Origin: Minisyncoccota bacterium
GTDB lineage: Bacteria > Patescibacteriota > Minisyncoccia > Minisyncoccales > JAQTPW01
DNA: 59,693 nucleotides
Direction of reading: 5' to 3'
Assembly: GCA_028712565.1 (NCBI GenBank)
Contig: JAQTPW010000006.1
Coordinates: 1-59,693, forward strand
Shown here: positions 23,853 to 31,441 of the stretch, piece after piece
How positions within the stretch are numbered: the stretch's first letter is position 1
Layout: every line of letters begins with the position of its first letter
Made by a program: the position numbers and the translations under genes
Notes under the pieces: generated by a model
What the model was told of the DNA's origin: nothing
Database searches by the model: none
Seen by the model: the letters and a program-made list of their open reading frames with translations, nothing else

Positions 23853-24539
23853 ATGGAAAGAAAGATTTTGTTTGCTTGGGATTTTCATGGCACTTTGGAA
23901 AAGGGAAATGAAAGGGCCGTCCAAGAGCTTTGCAATTTAGTGTTGAAAGATTTTGGCATAAACAGGGAATTAAGCTTAAAAGAAGTTTTAGATTGGTATG
24001 GATTGAGCTGGTTTGATTATTTTAAGAATGCTTTTCTGGCAGGAAGTCCTGAATTGTGGCAAAATATGGTAAATAAAGTTTTCAGCTATCAAAAAACGGG
24101 TTGGGAGTTAATAAAAAAATATATCAGCGCGCAGGATTTTGCCGAAGATGTATTAAAGAAAATAAAAGAGCGGGGGCACCAGAATATTATTTTAACGAAT
24201 TCAAAACAGGACCACGCCGAAAAATTTATTGAAACATTAGGCTTTGCCAAGTATTTTGATAAAATAGCCGGAGTAGATGGCTATCTTAACGCCCACAAAA
24301 ATTTAAGCACGGAAGAAAAAAAGCAAAATGCAAAAGCCGATGCATTGAAGGAATTTCTTTTAGGATCAAATTTCACAAAAATTATTATGATTGGAGATAA
24401 TGAAAGCGACATTCGAGCCGGCAAAATGGTCGGGGCCAAAACTTATCTCTTTGCCGCCCCGGGAAAAAATAAAAAAACAGAAGCAACAGGCGCCGACCAT
24501 ATAATTTTTGATTTGCGGGAAGTTTTAAAAGAACTATAG
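23853..24539 (+). CDS. HAD-family hydrolase
   Basis: 228 residues. Motif I is WDFHGTLEKG, with the nucleophile Asp and a His in place of the second motif residue region (DxxGT kept). Motif II is ILTNSK, motif III Lys near ALKEF, motif IV MIGDNESDIRAG. Phosphatase of the phosphoglycolate-phosphatase type; substrate unknown. Confidence 0.85.
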   Translation: MERKILFAWDFHGTLEKGNERAVQELCNLVLKDFGINRELSLKEVLDWYGLSWFDYFKNAFLAGSPELWQNMVNKVFSYQKTGWELIKKYISAQDFAEDVLKKIKERGHQNIILTNSKQDHAEKFIETLGFAKYFDKIAGVDGYLNAHKNLSTEEKKQNAKADALKEFLLGSNFTKIIMIGDNESDIRAGKMVGAKTYLFAAPGKNKKTEATGADHIIFDLREVLKEL

Positions 24540-24566
24540 CAAAATTCAACTTATCTACGCGGTTTG

Positions 24567-24586
24567 CGCCCATAAGGGCGTTTTTA
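24567..24586 (+). terminator. Intrinsic terminator after the HAD gene
   Basis: CGCCC-ATAA-GGGCG (24567-24580) followed by TTTTT. Confidence 0.85.
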
Positions 24587-24652
24587 ATTTTATTTTAATT
24601 TGGCAAACATAGAATAAATTTGCGATATTAAAAAAGGAGGAGATGAGTTTTT

Positions 24653-24886
24653 ATGGTTAGAAACCTTGAAGAGGCAATGAATATTTACAGAGGAATGGTG
24701 CGGGACCATTTAATAGACAAAAAAAGGATATCACGTGAAAGGAATAAAGATTACTCTATTTTGGCAATTCCTTCTGCTATGATCCGCGGTATGGAAATAG
24801 TTCTTCATCTTTCTGGAAGAGAAATTGATGCTGTTTGGCGGCCCTTAGAGCAAGAGTTGGGCGTCAGGCGCCTAAAATACCGGTAA
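24653..24886 (+). CDS. Hypothetical protein, 77 residues
   Basis: Not recognised. Helical, charged, no membrane segment. An AAAGGAGG site lies 13 bases before ATG 24653, somewhat far; the nearer ATG at 24641 stops after four codons. Like the other Shine-Dalgarno-bearing orphan genes it is flanked by terminators on both sides. Confidence 0.6.
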   Translation: MVRNLEEAMNIYRGMVRDHLIDKKRISRERNKDYSILAIPSAMIRGMEIVLHLSGREIDAVWRPLEQELGVRRLKYR

Positions 24887-24896
24887 TTGCTCTTTT

Positions 24897-24938
24897 AAAG
24901 GGCGTTTCAGAAATTCTGGAATGCCCTTTATTTTTTCA
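24897..24938 (+). terminator. Intrinsic terminator
   Basis: AAAGGGC (24897-24903) pairs with GCCCTTT (24923-24929) around an inner TTCAGA/TCTGGAA stem, followed by ATTTTTT. Confidence 0.85.
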
Positions 24939-25007
24939 AAAATTAATGTTTAAATAGATGGTGAAAGGTCAATATAAAATTAAAAATAATCTTAATATAA
25001 GCAAAAT

Positions 25008-25796
25008 ATGGACAATAAAATAAAAAATTATTTAGGGATTGCGATAGTTGTCGCGATCTTTGTTTTTGCGGCAGGCTATTTAAGTTATGTCGGAACTTAT
25101 TCAAAATCCATTCAGCCGTCTTCCTACCGGAGTTTCTCTGTTTCTGGCGAAGGAAAGATAACAGTTATCCCAGACATTGCCCAGTTTACATTCAGCATAA
25201 TTACAGAAGGCGGCAAAGATATAGTCTCTTTGCAAAAAGATAATACAGATAAAACAAATAAAGCGATAGATTTCTTAAAGGCGCAGGGCATTGAGGCAAA
25301 AGATATAAAAACAACGAATTATAATTTAGAGCCAAGATACAAAACCTATGACTGCAGATATTATTCTCCTCTAAGCAGCGTAAATCCCAGCCCTTGCCCG
25401 CCCGCAGAAATTGTAGGATATACAATAACGCAAACTGCTTTAGTAAAAATCAGGGATTTTGTAAAAATTGGCGATGTTCTTTCCGGAGTAGTTTCAAATG
25501 GGGCGAATTCAGTTTCTTCGCTAACCTTTACTATTGATGATCCGACAGCCATAGAGAATAACGCTAGAAATGAGGCGATTTCACAAGCCAGAACGAAAGC
25601 GGATCAAGTTGCCCAAGCTGGCGGCTTTACAGTAGGAAGATTAATTTCAATTGAAGAAGGGTATCAGCCGTATTATTACGGTTTGGGAGCTGAAAGCGCA
25701 AAATTTGATTCAGCCGCGCCAAGCGCAGCTCCAGTAATTGAGCCCGGTTCCCAAGAAGTGACAGTTAATGTAACCTTAAGATACGAAATACAGTAA
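25008..25796 (+). CDS. SIMPL domain (DUF541) protein
   Basis: 262 residues. N-terminal membrane anchor or signal (about 8-28), then a SIMPL domain with FSVSGEGKITVIPDIAQFTF, KDIKTTNYNLEPRY, the NARNEAISQARTKADQVAQ helix and EVTVNVTLRYEIQ at the end. Members are periplasmic or surface proteins linked to oxidative stress or outer-surface organisation; the mechanism is not settled. It overlaps the next start codon by one base. Confidence 0.88.
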   Translation: MDNKIKNYLGIAIVVAIFVFAAGYLSYVGTYSKSIQPSSYRSFSVSGEGKITVIPDIAQFTFSIITEGGKDIVSLQKDNTDKTNKAIDFLKAQGIEAKDIKTTNYNLEPRYKTYDCRYYSPLSSVNPSPCPPAEIVGYTITQTALVKIRDFVKIGDVLSGVVSNGANSVSSLTFTIDDPTAIENNARNEAISQARTKADQVAQAGGFTVGRLISIEEGYQPYYYGLGAESAKFDSAAPSAAPVIEPGSQEVTVNVTLRYEIQ

Positions 25797-26245
25797 TGGA
25801 AAAACATCCTTTAGTAAGAACAATTTATCTTTATTTATTTACAATAATTGGATTGGTTCTTGTTGTAACTGGGACCGTCCGTTTTATTGATTTGGGATTA
25901 AAAGTGTTTATTTTCAAGCAAGCCGATGCCGAACAGAGATTGCAAATTCAGTACCCTTGTTCAAATTCTCTTCCAATTTCTATGTCAAAATTGGATCCTT
26001 TAGTTAACCAGTCCAGCACTAGTACAGTTTTGACTGCCGATGAATTAGCAACTCTGAAAAGTTTTTTGGATAATTATGCAAAATGCCAGGCAGAAGCTAA
26101 AAATATAAATTATTTGACATCCCAAAGGCAAAGAGATGCCTCAACGAGTTTGGCAATGATTTTAGTGGGAGCGCCATTATATTTGTTTCACTGGAGAATT
26201 ATCAGCCGGGAAACAAAAAAGCGGGAAGAATCATCTCAAAATTAA
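25796..26245 (+). CDS. Hypothetical membrane protein, 149 residues
   Basis: Not assigned with certainty; resembles small two-helix DUF5671-type proteins. Helices at about 9-33 and 118-135 enclose an external domain with two cysteines (YPCSNS, AKCQAE). Its ATG overlaps the stop of the SIMPL gene (TAATG), so the two are coupled. Confidence 0.6.
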   Translation: MEKHPLVRTIYLYLFTIIGLVLVVTGTVRFIDLGLKVFIFKQADAEQRLQIQYPCSNSLPISMSKLDPLVNQSSTSTVLTADELATLKSFLDNYAKCQAEAKNINYLTSQRQRDASTSLAMILVGAPLYLFHWRIISRETKKREESSQN

Positions 26246-26288
26246 ATATAATTAAAAGGTCGCAGTAAAATAAAATTAATTCAAAAAT

Positions 26289-26843
26289 ATGACAGCTTTA
26301 TACGTTATAATTGGCGTAATTGTCGTCGCATTTCTTTGGGTCATCGGCATTTTTAACGGCTTGGTAACCCTCAAAAATCGGGCGAAAGAAGCTTGGTCTG
26401 ACATAGATGTACAATTAAAAAGAAGATATGATTTAATTCCAAATTTGGTAGAAACAGTTAAGGGTTATGCCACTCATGAAAGAGAAGCCTTTGAAAATGT
26501 AACCCAGGCAAGGTCGCGCGCTATGGGGGCAGGCACCTTGAAAGAAAAAGCCGAAGCCGAAAATGCTTTATCCGGAACCTTAAAGACCTTGTTTGCCGTA
26601 GCTGAAAATTATCCCCAATTAAGAGCTTCGGAAAATTTCCAAAAACTTCAGGATGAGTTAACCGACACCGAAGACAAAATTCAGGCAGCCAGAAGATTTT
26701 ACAATGGAAATGTCAGGGATTTAAACACTAAAATAGAAATTTTCCCTTCAAATATTATTGCCTCCCTTTTTAATTTCCAGAAAATGGAATTCTTTGAGCT
26801 GGAAGAGGCAGCCCAAAAAGAGCCAGTGCAAGTTAAATTCTAA
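26289..26843 (+). CDS. lemA: LemA family protein
   Basis: 184 residues. N-terminal membrane anchor (4-22) and the family core [20 protein letters not shown] with [33 protein letters not shown] and [20 protein letters not shown]. LemA proteins form a coiled four-helix bundle outside the membrane. Its pairing with an HtpX-like protease six bases downstream is a common bacterial arrangement. Confidence 0.93.
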   Translation: MTALYVIIGVIVVAFLWVIGIFNGLVTLKNRAKEAWSDIDVQLKRRYDLIPNLVETVKGYATHEREAFENVTQARSRAMGAGTLKEKAEAENALSGTLKTLFAVAENYPQLRASENFQKLQDELTDTEDKIQAARRFYNGNVRDLNTKIEIFPSNIIASLFNFQKMEFFELEEAAQKEPVQVKF

Positions 26844-26849
26844 AAATCG

Positions 26850-27746
26850 ATGGCTACAATTTATACTTATGCCGCGTCAAATACGCAGAAAACTTTTCTG
26901 CTGATTACTGTTTTTGTGATTTTCCTTATTTTTGTAGGATGGCTTTTCAGCTATTTGCTAAATGATCCGATTTTCTTGGTAATTGCAGTAATTTTAAGTA
27001 TAATTCAGAGTTTTGCCAGTTATTGGTATTCTGACAAAATAGTTCTATCTTTGTCGCGGGCGCAGGAAATAAAACATGAAGAAAATCCGGAACTTTACCA
27101 CACCGTTGAAAATTTGTGCATTGCGTCTGGTCTTCCTTTTCCAAAAATTTATATTATTAATGAGCCCCAGCCCAATGCTTTTGCCACAGGCCGTGACAAA
27201 AACCATGCTGTAATTGCTGTAACGAAAGGCCTTTTGGAAAAATTAGATAAACCCGAATTGGAAGGAGTGATCTCCCACGAGCTTTCTCATATCGGAAACA
27301 AAGACATATTATTAAGCACGGTTGTTGTGGTTTTGGTGGGAATTATTGCCATGCTTTCCAATTTTTTCTTTAGGATAAGTTTTTTTGGCGGGAGAAGGCG
27401 AAGTTCAAAGGAAGGCGGCGGTATACTTCAAGTTTTGGGAATTATTGCCTTGATTTTAGCTCCTATTGCGGCTACTTTAATACAATTGGCAATTTCTAGG
27501 AAGCGAGAATTTTTAGCAGACGCAGACGGCGCGCTTTTAACCCGGTATCCTGAAGGACTAGCCAGTGCTTTGGAAAAAATTTCCAAAGACCAAAATCATT
27601 TGCCCTCGGCTTCTAGCTCCACTGCTCACTTGTATATTGCAAATCCTTTAAAAGGAAAGGAAAATGAAAACTGGTTTGCAAAATTATTCTCTACTCATCC
27701 GCCTATTGCAGAAAGAATAAAAATTTTGCGAGATATGTCGGTCTAG
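26850..27746 (+). CDS. htpX: HtpX-like M48 zinc metalloprotease
   Basis: 298 residues. Two N-terminal helices (about 17-55), the zinc motif HELSH in GVISHELSHIGNKD with the third ligand Glu in REFLADADGA, and two further helices between. The C-terminal STHPPIAERIKIL is typical. HtpX proteases degrade damaged membrane proteins. Operon with lemA. Confidence 0.93.
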   Translation: MATIYTYAASNTQKTFLLITVFVIFLIFVGWLFSYLLNDPIFLVIAVILSIIQSFASYWYSDKIVLSLSRAQEIKHEENPELYHTVENLCIASGLPFPKIYIINEPQPNAFATGRDKNHAVIAVTKGLLEKLDKPELEGVISHELSHIGNKDILLSTVVVVLVGIIAMLSNFFFRISFFGGRRRSSKEGGGILQVLGIIALILAPIAATLIQLAISRKREFLADADGALLTRYPEGLASALEKISKDQNHLPSASSSTAHLYIANPLKGKENENWFAKLFSTHPPIAERIKILRDMSV

Positions 27747-27768
27747 CTAAAAATTGAAGCCTGCTTTT

Positions 27769-28530
27769 ATGGGCATACTTTTTTTTATAATTATTGCAAC
27801 ATTTTTAATCAGCTTGGTTTCTTTTATAGGAGCTATTACTCTGTTTTTAAAAGAAAATCTGCTGAATAAAATCTTGCTTTTATTAGTTGCTTTTTCTGCG
27901 GGAGCTTTGATCGGGGCTGCTTTTTTAGATTTGCTTCCCGAGGCGATTAGCAAGGCAGGAAGAGGAGAAAATTACATTTTTAATATTTTTTTATTCCTAA
28001 TTGCCGGGTTTTGCATTTTTTTCATCCTTGAACAATTCATCCAGTGGCACCACCATCATTCAGTGACGCATCCGGAAATTAAATCATTTTCCTACTTAAT
28101 TTTATTTTCTGACGGCTTTCATAATTTTATAGATGGATTGGTAATAGCCGGATCTTTTATTGCCAGTTTTCCTCTGGGAATATCAACTAGTTTGGCAGTA
28201 GTATTCCATGAGATTCCCCAAGAAATTGGCGACTTTGCAGTTTTGGTTTACGGGGGTTTGGGGAAAACAAAAGCATTATTTCTGAACTTTATTTCGGGAA
28301 CCTTAGCTATTTTGGGAGGAGTTGTTGGTTTTTTAATGTTTAAAAGAATAGGAGAAAATATTTTGTTTCTATTGCCTTTTACTGCCGGCACTTTTATCTA
28401 TATTGCGGCTTCCGACCTTGTTCCGCAGATAAAAGAAGAATGGCGTTTTAAGAAATCTTTAATCCATTTTATTGTATTTTTAGCTGGAATTGCGATAATG
28501 ATTTTGATGAAAATATTTATTAAAGAATAA
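27769..28530 (+). CDS. ZIP family metal transporter
   Basis: 253 residues from ATG 27769; a TTG at 27754 would add five residues. About eight helices. The metal site is in helices IV and V, with HNFIDGLVI and HEIPQEIGDF, and a His-rich loop (WHHHHSV) sits between helices III and IV. The family imports Zn2+ or Fe2+ down its gradient. Six bases before the ferredoxin gene, so iron or zinc supply to the redox genes is plausible. Confidence 0.9.
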   Translation: MGILFFIIIATFLISLVSFIGAITLFLKENLLNKILLLLVAFSAGALIGAAFLDLLPEAISKAGRGENYIFNIFLFLIAGFCIFFILEQFIQWHHHHSVTHPEIKSFSYLILFSDGFHNFIDGLVIAGSFIASFPLGISTSLAVVFHEIPQEIGDFAVLVYGGLGKTKALFLNFISGTLAILGGVVGFLMFKRIGENILFLLPFTAGTFIYIAASDLVPQIKEEWRFKKSLIHFIVFLAGIAIMILMKIFIKE

Positions 28531-28535
28531 ACAAT

Positions 28536-28715
28536 ATGCCAAAATACAAAGTAAATAAAGAAAAATGCATAGGGTGTGGAGTTTGCGCAGCTACTTGCGA
28601 TGGAGCTACAGAATTGGGCGAAGACGGCAAGGCAAAGGTTGTGAATCAGGAAAAGATGGAAAAATCCGGAGGAGAAACGGTTTGCCCTTACGAAGCAATT
28701 GAAAAAACAGAGTAA
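28536..28715 (+). CDS. 4Fe-4S ferredoxin, 59 residues
   Basis: ATG 28536 to TAA 28713-28715. Cys ligands are CIGCGVCAATC plus a distal CPY, i.e. one CxxCxxCxxxC...CP set binding a single [4Fe-4S] cluster. It carries electrons at low potential. It lies immediately before thioredoxin and close to ferredoxin-thioredoxin reductase, so it is the likely donor for that pathway. Confidence 0.88.
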   Translation: MPKYKVNKEKCIGCGVCAATCDGATELGEDGKAKVVNQEKMEKSGGETVCPYEAIEKTE

Positions 28716-28720
28716 AAAAT

Positions 28721-29035
28721 ATGGAATTAACAGACGAAAATTTTGAAAAAGAATTAAAAGCCGCAGAAAAGCCGATTTTGGTTGATTTTTTTGCAACTTG
28801 GTGCGGGCCTTGCAGTATTTTATCTCCAATTTTAGAAAAAGTTGCTAAAGATTTTTCAGATAAGATTATTTTTGCAAAAGTAAATGTTGATGTTTCTCCG
28901 ATTTCTTCTCAAAAATACAATATCTCCCAAATACCGACTGTAATTTTATTCAAAGAGGGGAGGGCTGTTGCCAGTTTTATCGGAGCGATGCCGGAAGAAG
29001 AGGTGAAAAAATGGCTGGAGGATGCGCTCGGGTAA
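28721..29035 (+). CDS. trxA: Thioredoxin
   Basis: 104 residues with the active site WCGPC in VDFFATWCGPC, the cis-Pro in SQIPTVILF and a normal thioredoxin fold. Reduces protein disulfides in the cytosol. Co-transcribed with the ferredoxin gene five bases upstream. A palindromic element begins at its stop codon. Confidence 0.95.
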   Translation: MELTDENFEKELKAAEKPILVDFFATWCGPCSILSPILEKVAKDFSDKIIFAKVNVDVSPISSQKYNISQIPTVILFKEGRAVASFIGAMPEEEVKKWLEDALG

Positions 29036-29155
29036 AGCTTTTCAAGGATACACAATAATTTTCCCAGCGTGAAAATTTTGTTCATCTCTCGGCTCGCTGT
29101 CCGCCTTAGGTGGAACCATGCCAGCTCGCCTGCGAGGTGCTCCGTTGAAAAGCTT
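29035..29155. repeat. Nested palindromic element with CCAGC loop
   Basis: Ends AAGCTTTTCAA (29035-29045) and TTGAAAAGCTT (29145-29155) are inverted. Inside are a stem AATTTTC (29057-29063)/GAAAATT (29071-29077) with loop CCAGCGT, then a TCC-CC/GG-GGA hairpin, a CATGC block and a CTCGC/GCGAG hairpin. The same order of parts occurs at 34774-34930. Confidence 0.75.
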
Positions 29156-29226
29156 CCCCCTCGCTTTAAATAGGGATGTGCCGAAAAATCAATTGGCTCG
29201 CTTAATTATTGTAATCTGTGATTTCT

Positions 29227-29481
29227 ATGGAACATTTTATAAAAAAATGTGAAGAATACGCCAAGGGAAAAGGATTTAAGTTAAATCCCAATAGAAAAAT
29301 TGTTGAAGGAATTACTAAAGGTTTATTAGAAAGGGAGAAAAAATTTGGAAAAAAATACTGTCCTTGCCGGAGAGTGACGGGGGATAAGGAGGAAGATAAA
29401 AAGCTAATTTGCCCGTGCTTCTTTCACGAGAAAGAAATCAAGGAAGAAGGCAGGTGTTATTGCGGATTATTCGTGAGGTAG
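29227..29481 (+). CDS. Ferredoxin-thioredoxin reductase, catalytic chain
   Basis: 84 residues from ATG 29227; a GTG at 29218 is possible. The six catalytic-chain cysteines are present as KYCPCRR, ICPCFFHEKEI and CYCGLF. In the family these hold a [4Fe-4S] cluster next to a redox disulfide and pass single electrons from ferredoxin to thioredoxin. The CPC, HEK and CxC spacing matches the plant and cyanobacterial beta subunit. No variable (alpha) chain is seen; bacterial and archaeal relatives often lack it. Confidence 0.9.
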   Translation: MEHFIKKCEEYAKGKGFKLNPNRKIVEGITKGLLEREKKFGKKYCPCRRVTGDKEEDKKLICPCFFHEKEIKEEGRCYCGLFVR

Positions 29482-29484
29482 AAA

Positions 29485-29506
29485 ATCGCCATCTCGGCGA
29501 TTTTTT
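29485..29506 (+). terminator. Intrinsic terminator of the ferredoxin/thioredoxin block
   Basis: ATCGCC-ATCTC-GGCGAT (29485-29501) followed by six T. Confidence 0.85.
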
Positions 29507-29515
29507 AGTTTTGGC

Positions 29516-29562
29516 TTGACAAAAGTGTTTCAATCGGTAAATATATAGATGCATATCTATAT
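29516..29562 (+). promoter_or_regulatory. Promoter and palindromic operator of the suf-like operon
   Basis: TTGACA (29516-29521), 16 bases, TAAATA (29538-29543). It is followed directly by the inverted repeat ATATAGATGCATATCTATAT (29543-29562, 8-base arms around GCAT). A dimeric repressor bound here would cover the transcription start. The first gene encodes an ArsR-type regulator, so autoregulation is the simplest reading. Confidence 0.65.
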
Positions 29563-29857
29563 GTCAATGAAAACTATAAAAAATAAGAAAAAAATCTGTC
29601 CGAGTTGCTTGGGTTTAATAGGAGAAAATACGCGGGTAAAAATAATACAGGAACTTAAAGAAAAACCGCAAAATGTCTCAAAAATTGCGGACTGTTTTCG
29701 TTTAACCCAACCCACTATTTCTCACCATTTGAGAGCCTTGGAAGAAATCGGAATGATTTCCGGCAAAAAAGCCGGGCGGGAGATTTATTATTCCTTGAAT
29801 AAAAATTATCCGTGCAAAAACTGCCAGATATTTAAATTGCCTTTTAAAATTAAATAA
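29549..29857 (+). CDS. ArsR-family regulator with two CxxC pairs (possible SUF regulator)
   Basis: 102 residues from the first ATG; ATG 29561 or 29567 are alternatives lying outside the operator. Winged helix with recognition helix LTQPTISHHLRALEEIGMI. Cysteines are CPSC before and CKNC after the helix-turn-helix, a layout that could hold an Fe-S cluster or Zn. Two bases before sufC. It resembles SufR-type iron-sulfur sensing in logic, though not clearly in sequence. Confidence 0.8.
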   Translation: MHIYMSMKTIKNKKKICPSCLGLIGENTRVKIIQELKEKPQNVSKIADCFRLTQPTISHHLRALEEIGMISGKKAGREIYYSLNKNYPCKNCQIFKLPFKIK

Positions 29858-29858
29858 T

Positions 29859-30572
29859 ATGGAAAAATTTTTATTGGAAGTAAAAAATTTAAAAGCAAAA
29901 AGCGAGGAAAAAGAAATATTAAACGGAGTGGATTTGAGAATAGGCAGGGGAGAAGTCCAGGCCTTGTTAGGGCCGAATGCATCGGGAAAAAGCACGTTTT
30001 CAAAAGTAATATCCGGAAACCCAAAATATAAAGTAACCGAAGGCAAGATTATTTTTAAAGGAAAGGATATTACTCATTTTTCTCCGGAAAAGCGGGTAAA
30101 ACTGGGGCTATCGATGGTTTGGCAGTCCCCGCCGGCAATTAAAGGAATAAAGCTTTCGCAATTGCTAAAAAAAATATCCAAAAAACCTGTTAATGTTCAG
30201 GAAGGAAAAGAGCTTTTAGAAAGAGAGGTTAATTTAGATTTTTCTGGAGGAGAGAAAAAGATTTCCGAATTGCTTCAAATTTTAGCATTAAAGCCAAAAT
30301 TAGTTATTTTTGATGAAATCGATTCGGGTTTAGATATTAAAAAATTGGGTCTCGTCGCAAAAATTATCAAAAAAGAATTAGTAGATAAAGGAGTGTCAAT
30401 TTTAATAATTACCCATTCCGGCCAGATCTTAAATTTTCTAAAGCCAAAATTCGTAAATGTTATGGTCGACGGGAAAATTACTTGCAAAGCTAATAATTTT
30501 AAAAAAGTTTTACAAACTATTAAAAAATACGGTTATGAAAGATGCAAAAAATGCGACTTATTTTCAAATTGA
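29859..30572 (+). CDS. sufC: SufC-like Fe-S cluster assembly ATPase
   Basis: 237 residues. Walker A GPNASGKST, the SufC Q-loop region MVWQSPPAIKGI, signature FSGGEKK, Walker B LVIFDEIDSGLD and the H-loop ITHSGQIL are intact. It drives the SufB/D scaffold. The C-terminus ends in ERCKKCDLFSN, an extra CxxC not usual in SufC. It overlaps the SufB/D start by 38 bases. Confidence 0.9.
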   Translation: MEKFLLEVKNLKAKSEEKEILNGVDLRIGRGEVQALLGPNASGKSTFSKVISGNPKYKVTEGKIIFKGKDITHFSPEKRVKLGLSMVWQSPPAIKGIKLSQLLKKISKKPVNVQEGKELLEREVNLDFSGGEKKISELLQILALKPKLVIFDEIDSGLDIKKLGLVAKIIKKELVDKGVSILIITHSGQILNFLKPKFVNVMVDGKITCKANNFKKVLQTIKKYGYERCKKCDLFSN

Positions 30573-31440
30573 CCACCATATAGAGAATATTTTTTCTGGA
30601 GAAGGAATTCAGGTTTTACCCAGTAAAGAGGCCTGGGAAAAATTTATTTGGACTAGAAAATTATTTGGGAAAAAACCGAAGGAGGGTTATTTTATTTGGG
30701 TGCAAAAAGAAGTAAATTTCCCGCTATCTGCTTGCATTACAATAGTTAGCCCTAAAATTTCCCAAGATCTGGAAAATTTATTAGTAATTGAAAGGGGGAT
30801 ACATGCCCGAGCTAATGTGGTTTGTAATGCAAAGGAAAAGAATCTTTACGGGATTCATAGGGCAAAGGGCAGAATAATTTTAAAAGAAGGGGCGACTTTA
30901 GAATACAATCATGTGCATGAATGGGGACAAAAAGATTTTGTAAGCCCAGATTACGAATTCTTTTTAGGAAAAAACTCGCATTTAATTTATAATTATAAAA
31001 ATCTTTTGCCGCCCGAAAAATTGGAATTAAAAACCAAAATTCATTGTGCGGAAAATTCCTCTTTAAATTTAAATTTTGTAATCAATGGGCAAAAGTCAAA
31101 AATAAGCGTAAATGATTCTGTCTTTCTGGAAGGAAAGAACTCGCAGGGAGTTGTTAGGTTGCGTTTACTTGGCAGAGAGAAAAGCGACATTGAAGCGGTT
31201 AGTAAGATTTTTGCGATTTCTCCTTCTCGTGGCCATCTGGATTGCCAAGGATTATTAATAGATAAGACCGCCAAAATATCTTTAACCCCCCAATTGGTTT
31301 GTCAAAATAAAGAATCTCAACTTACTCATGAGGCTTCCCTTGGTAAAATTTCAGAAGAAGAATTGACTTATTTAAGGATGAGGGGCTTATCTGAAAAAGA
31401 AGCAATTGACCTAATAGTCAGCGGATTTTTAAATAAATAA
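30535..31440 (+). CDS. SufB/SufD-family Fe-S scaffold protein
   Basis: 301 residues from ATG 30535, inside the sufC end. The C-terminal family core is present: DCQGLLIDKTAKISLTPQLV, LTHEASLGKISEEELTYLRM and RGLSEKEAIDLIVSGF. HEASLGKI is closer to the SufB motif HEATVSKI. It is shorter than E. coli SufB (495) or SufD (423), so one protein may serve both roles as a homodimer with SufC. No cysteine desulfurase (SufS) or SufU is in the window. Confidence 0.85.
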   Translation: MKDAKNATYFQIDHHIENIFSGEGIQVLPSKEAWEKFIWTRKLFGKKPKEGYFIWVQKEVNFPLSACITIVSPKISQDLENLLVIERGIHARANVVCNAKEKNLYGIHRAKGRIILKEGATLEYNHVHEWGQKDFVSPDYEFFLGKNSHLIYNYKNLLPPEKLELKTKIHCAENSSLNLNFVINGQKSKISVNDSVFLEGKNSQGVVRLRLLGREKSDIEAVSKIFAISPSRGHLDCQGLLIDKTAKISLTPQLVCQNKESQLTHEASLGKISEEELTYLRMRGLSEKEAIDLIVSGFLNK

Positions 31441-31441
31441 G

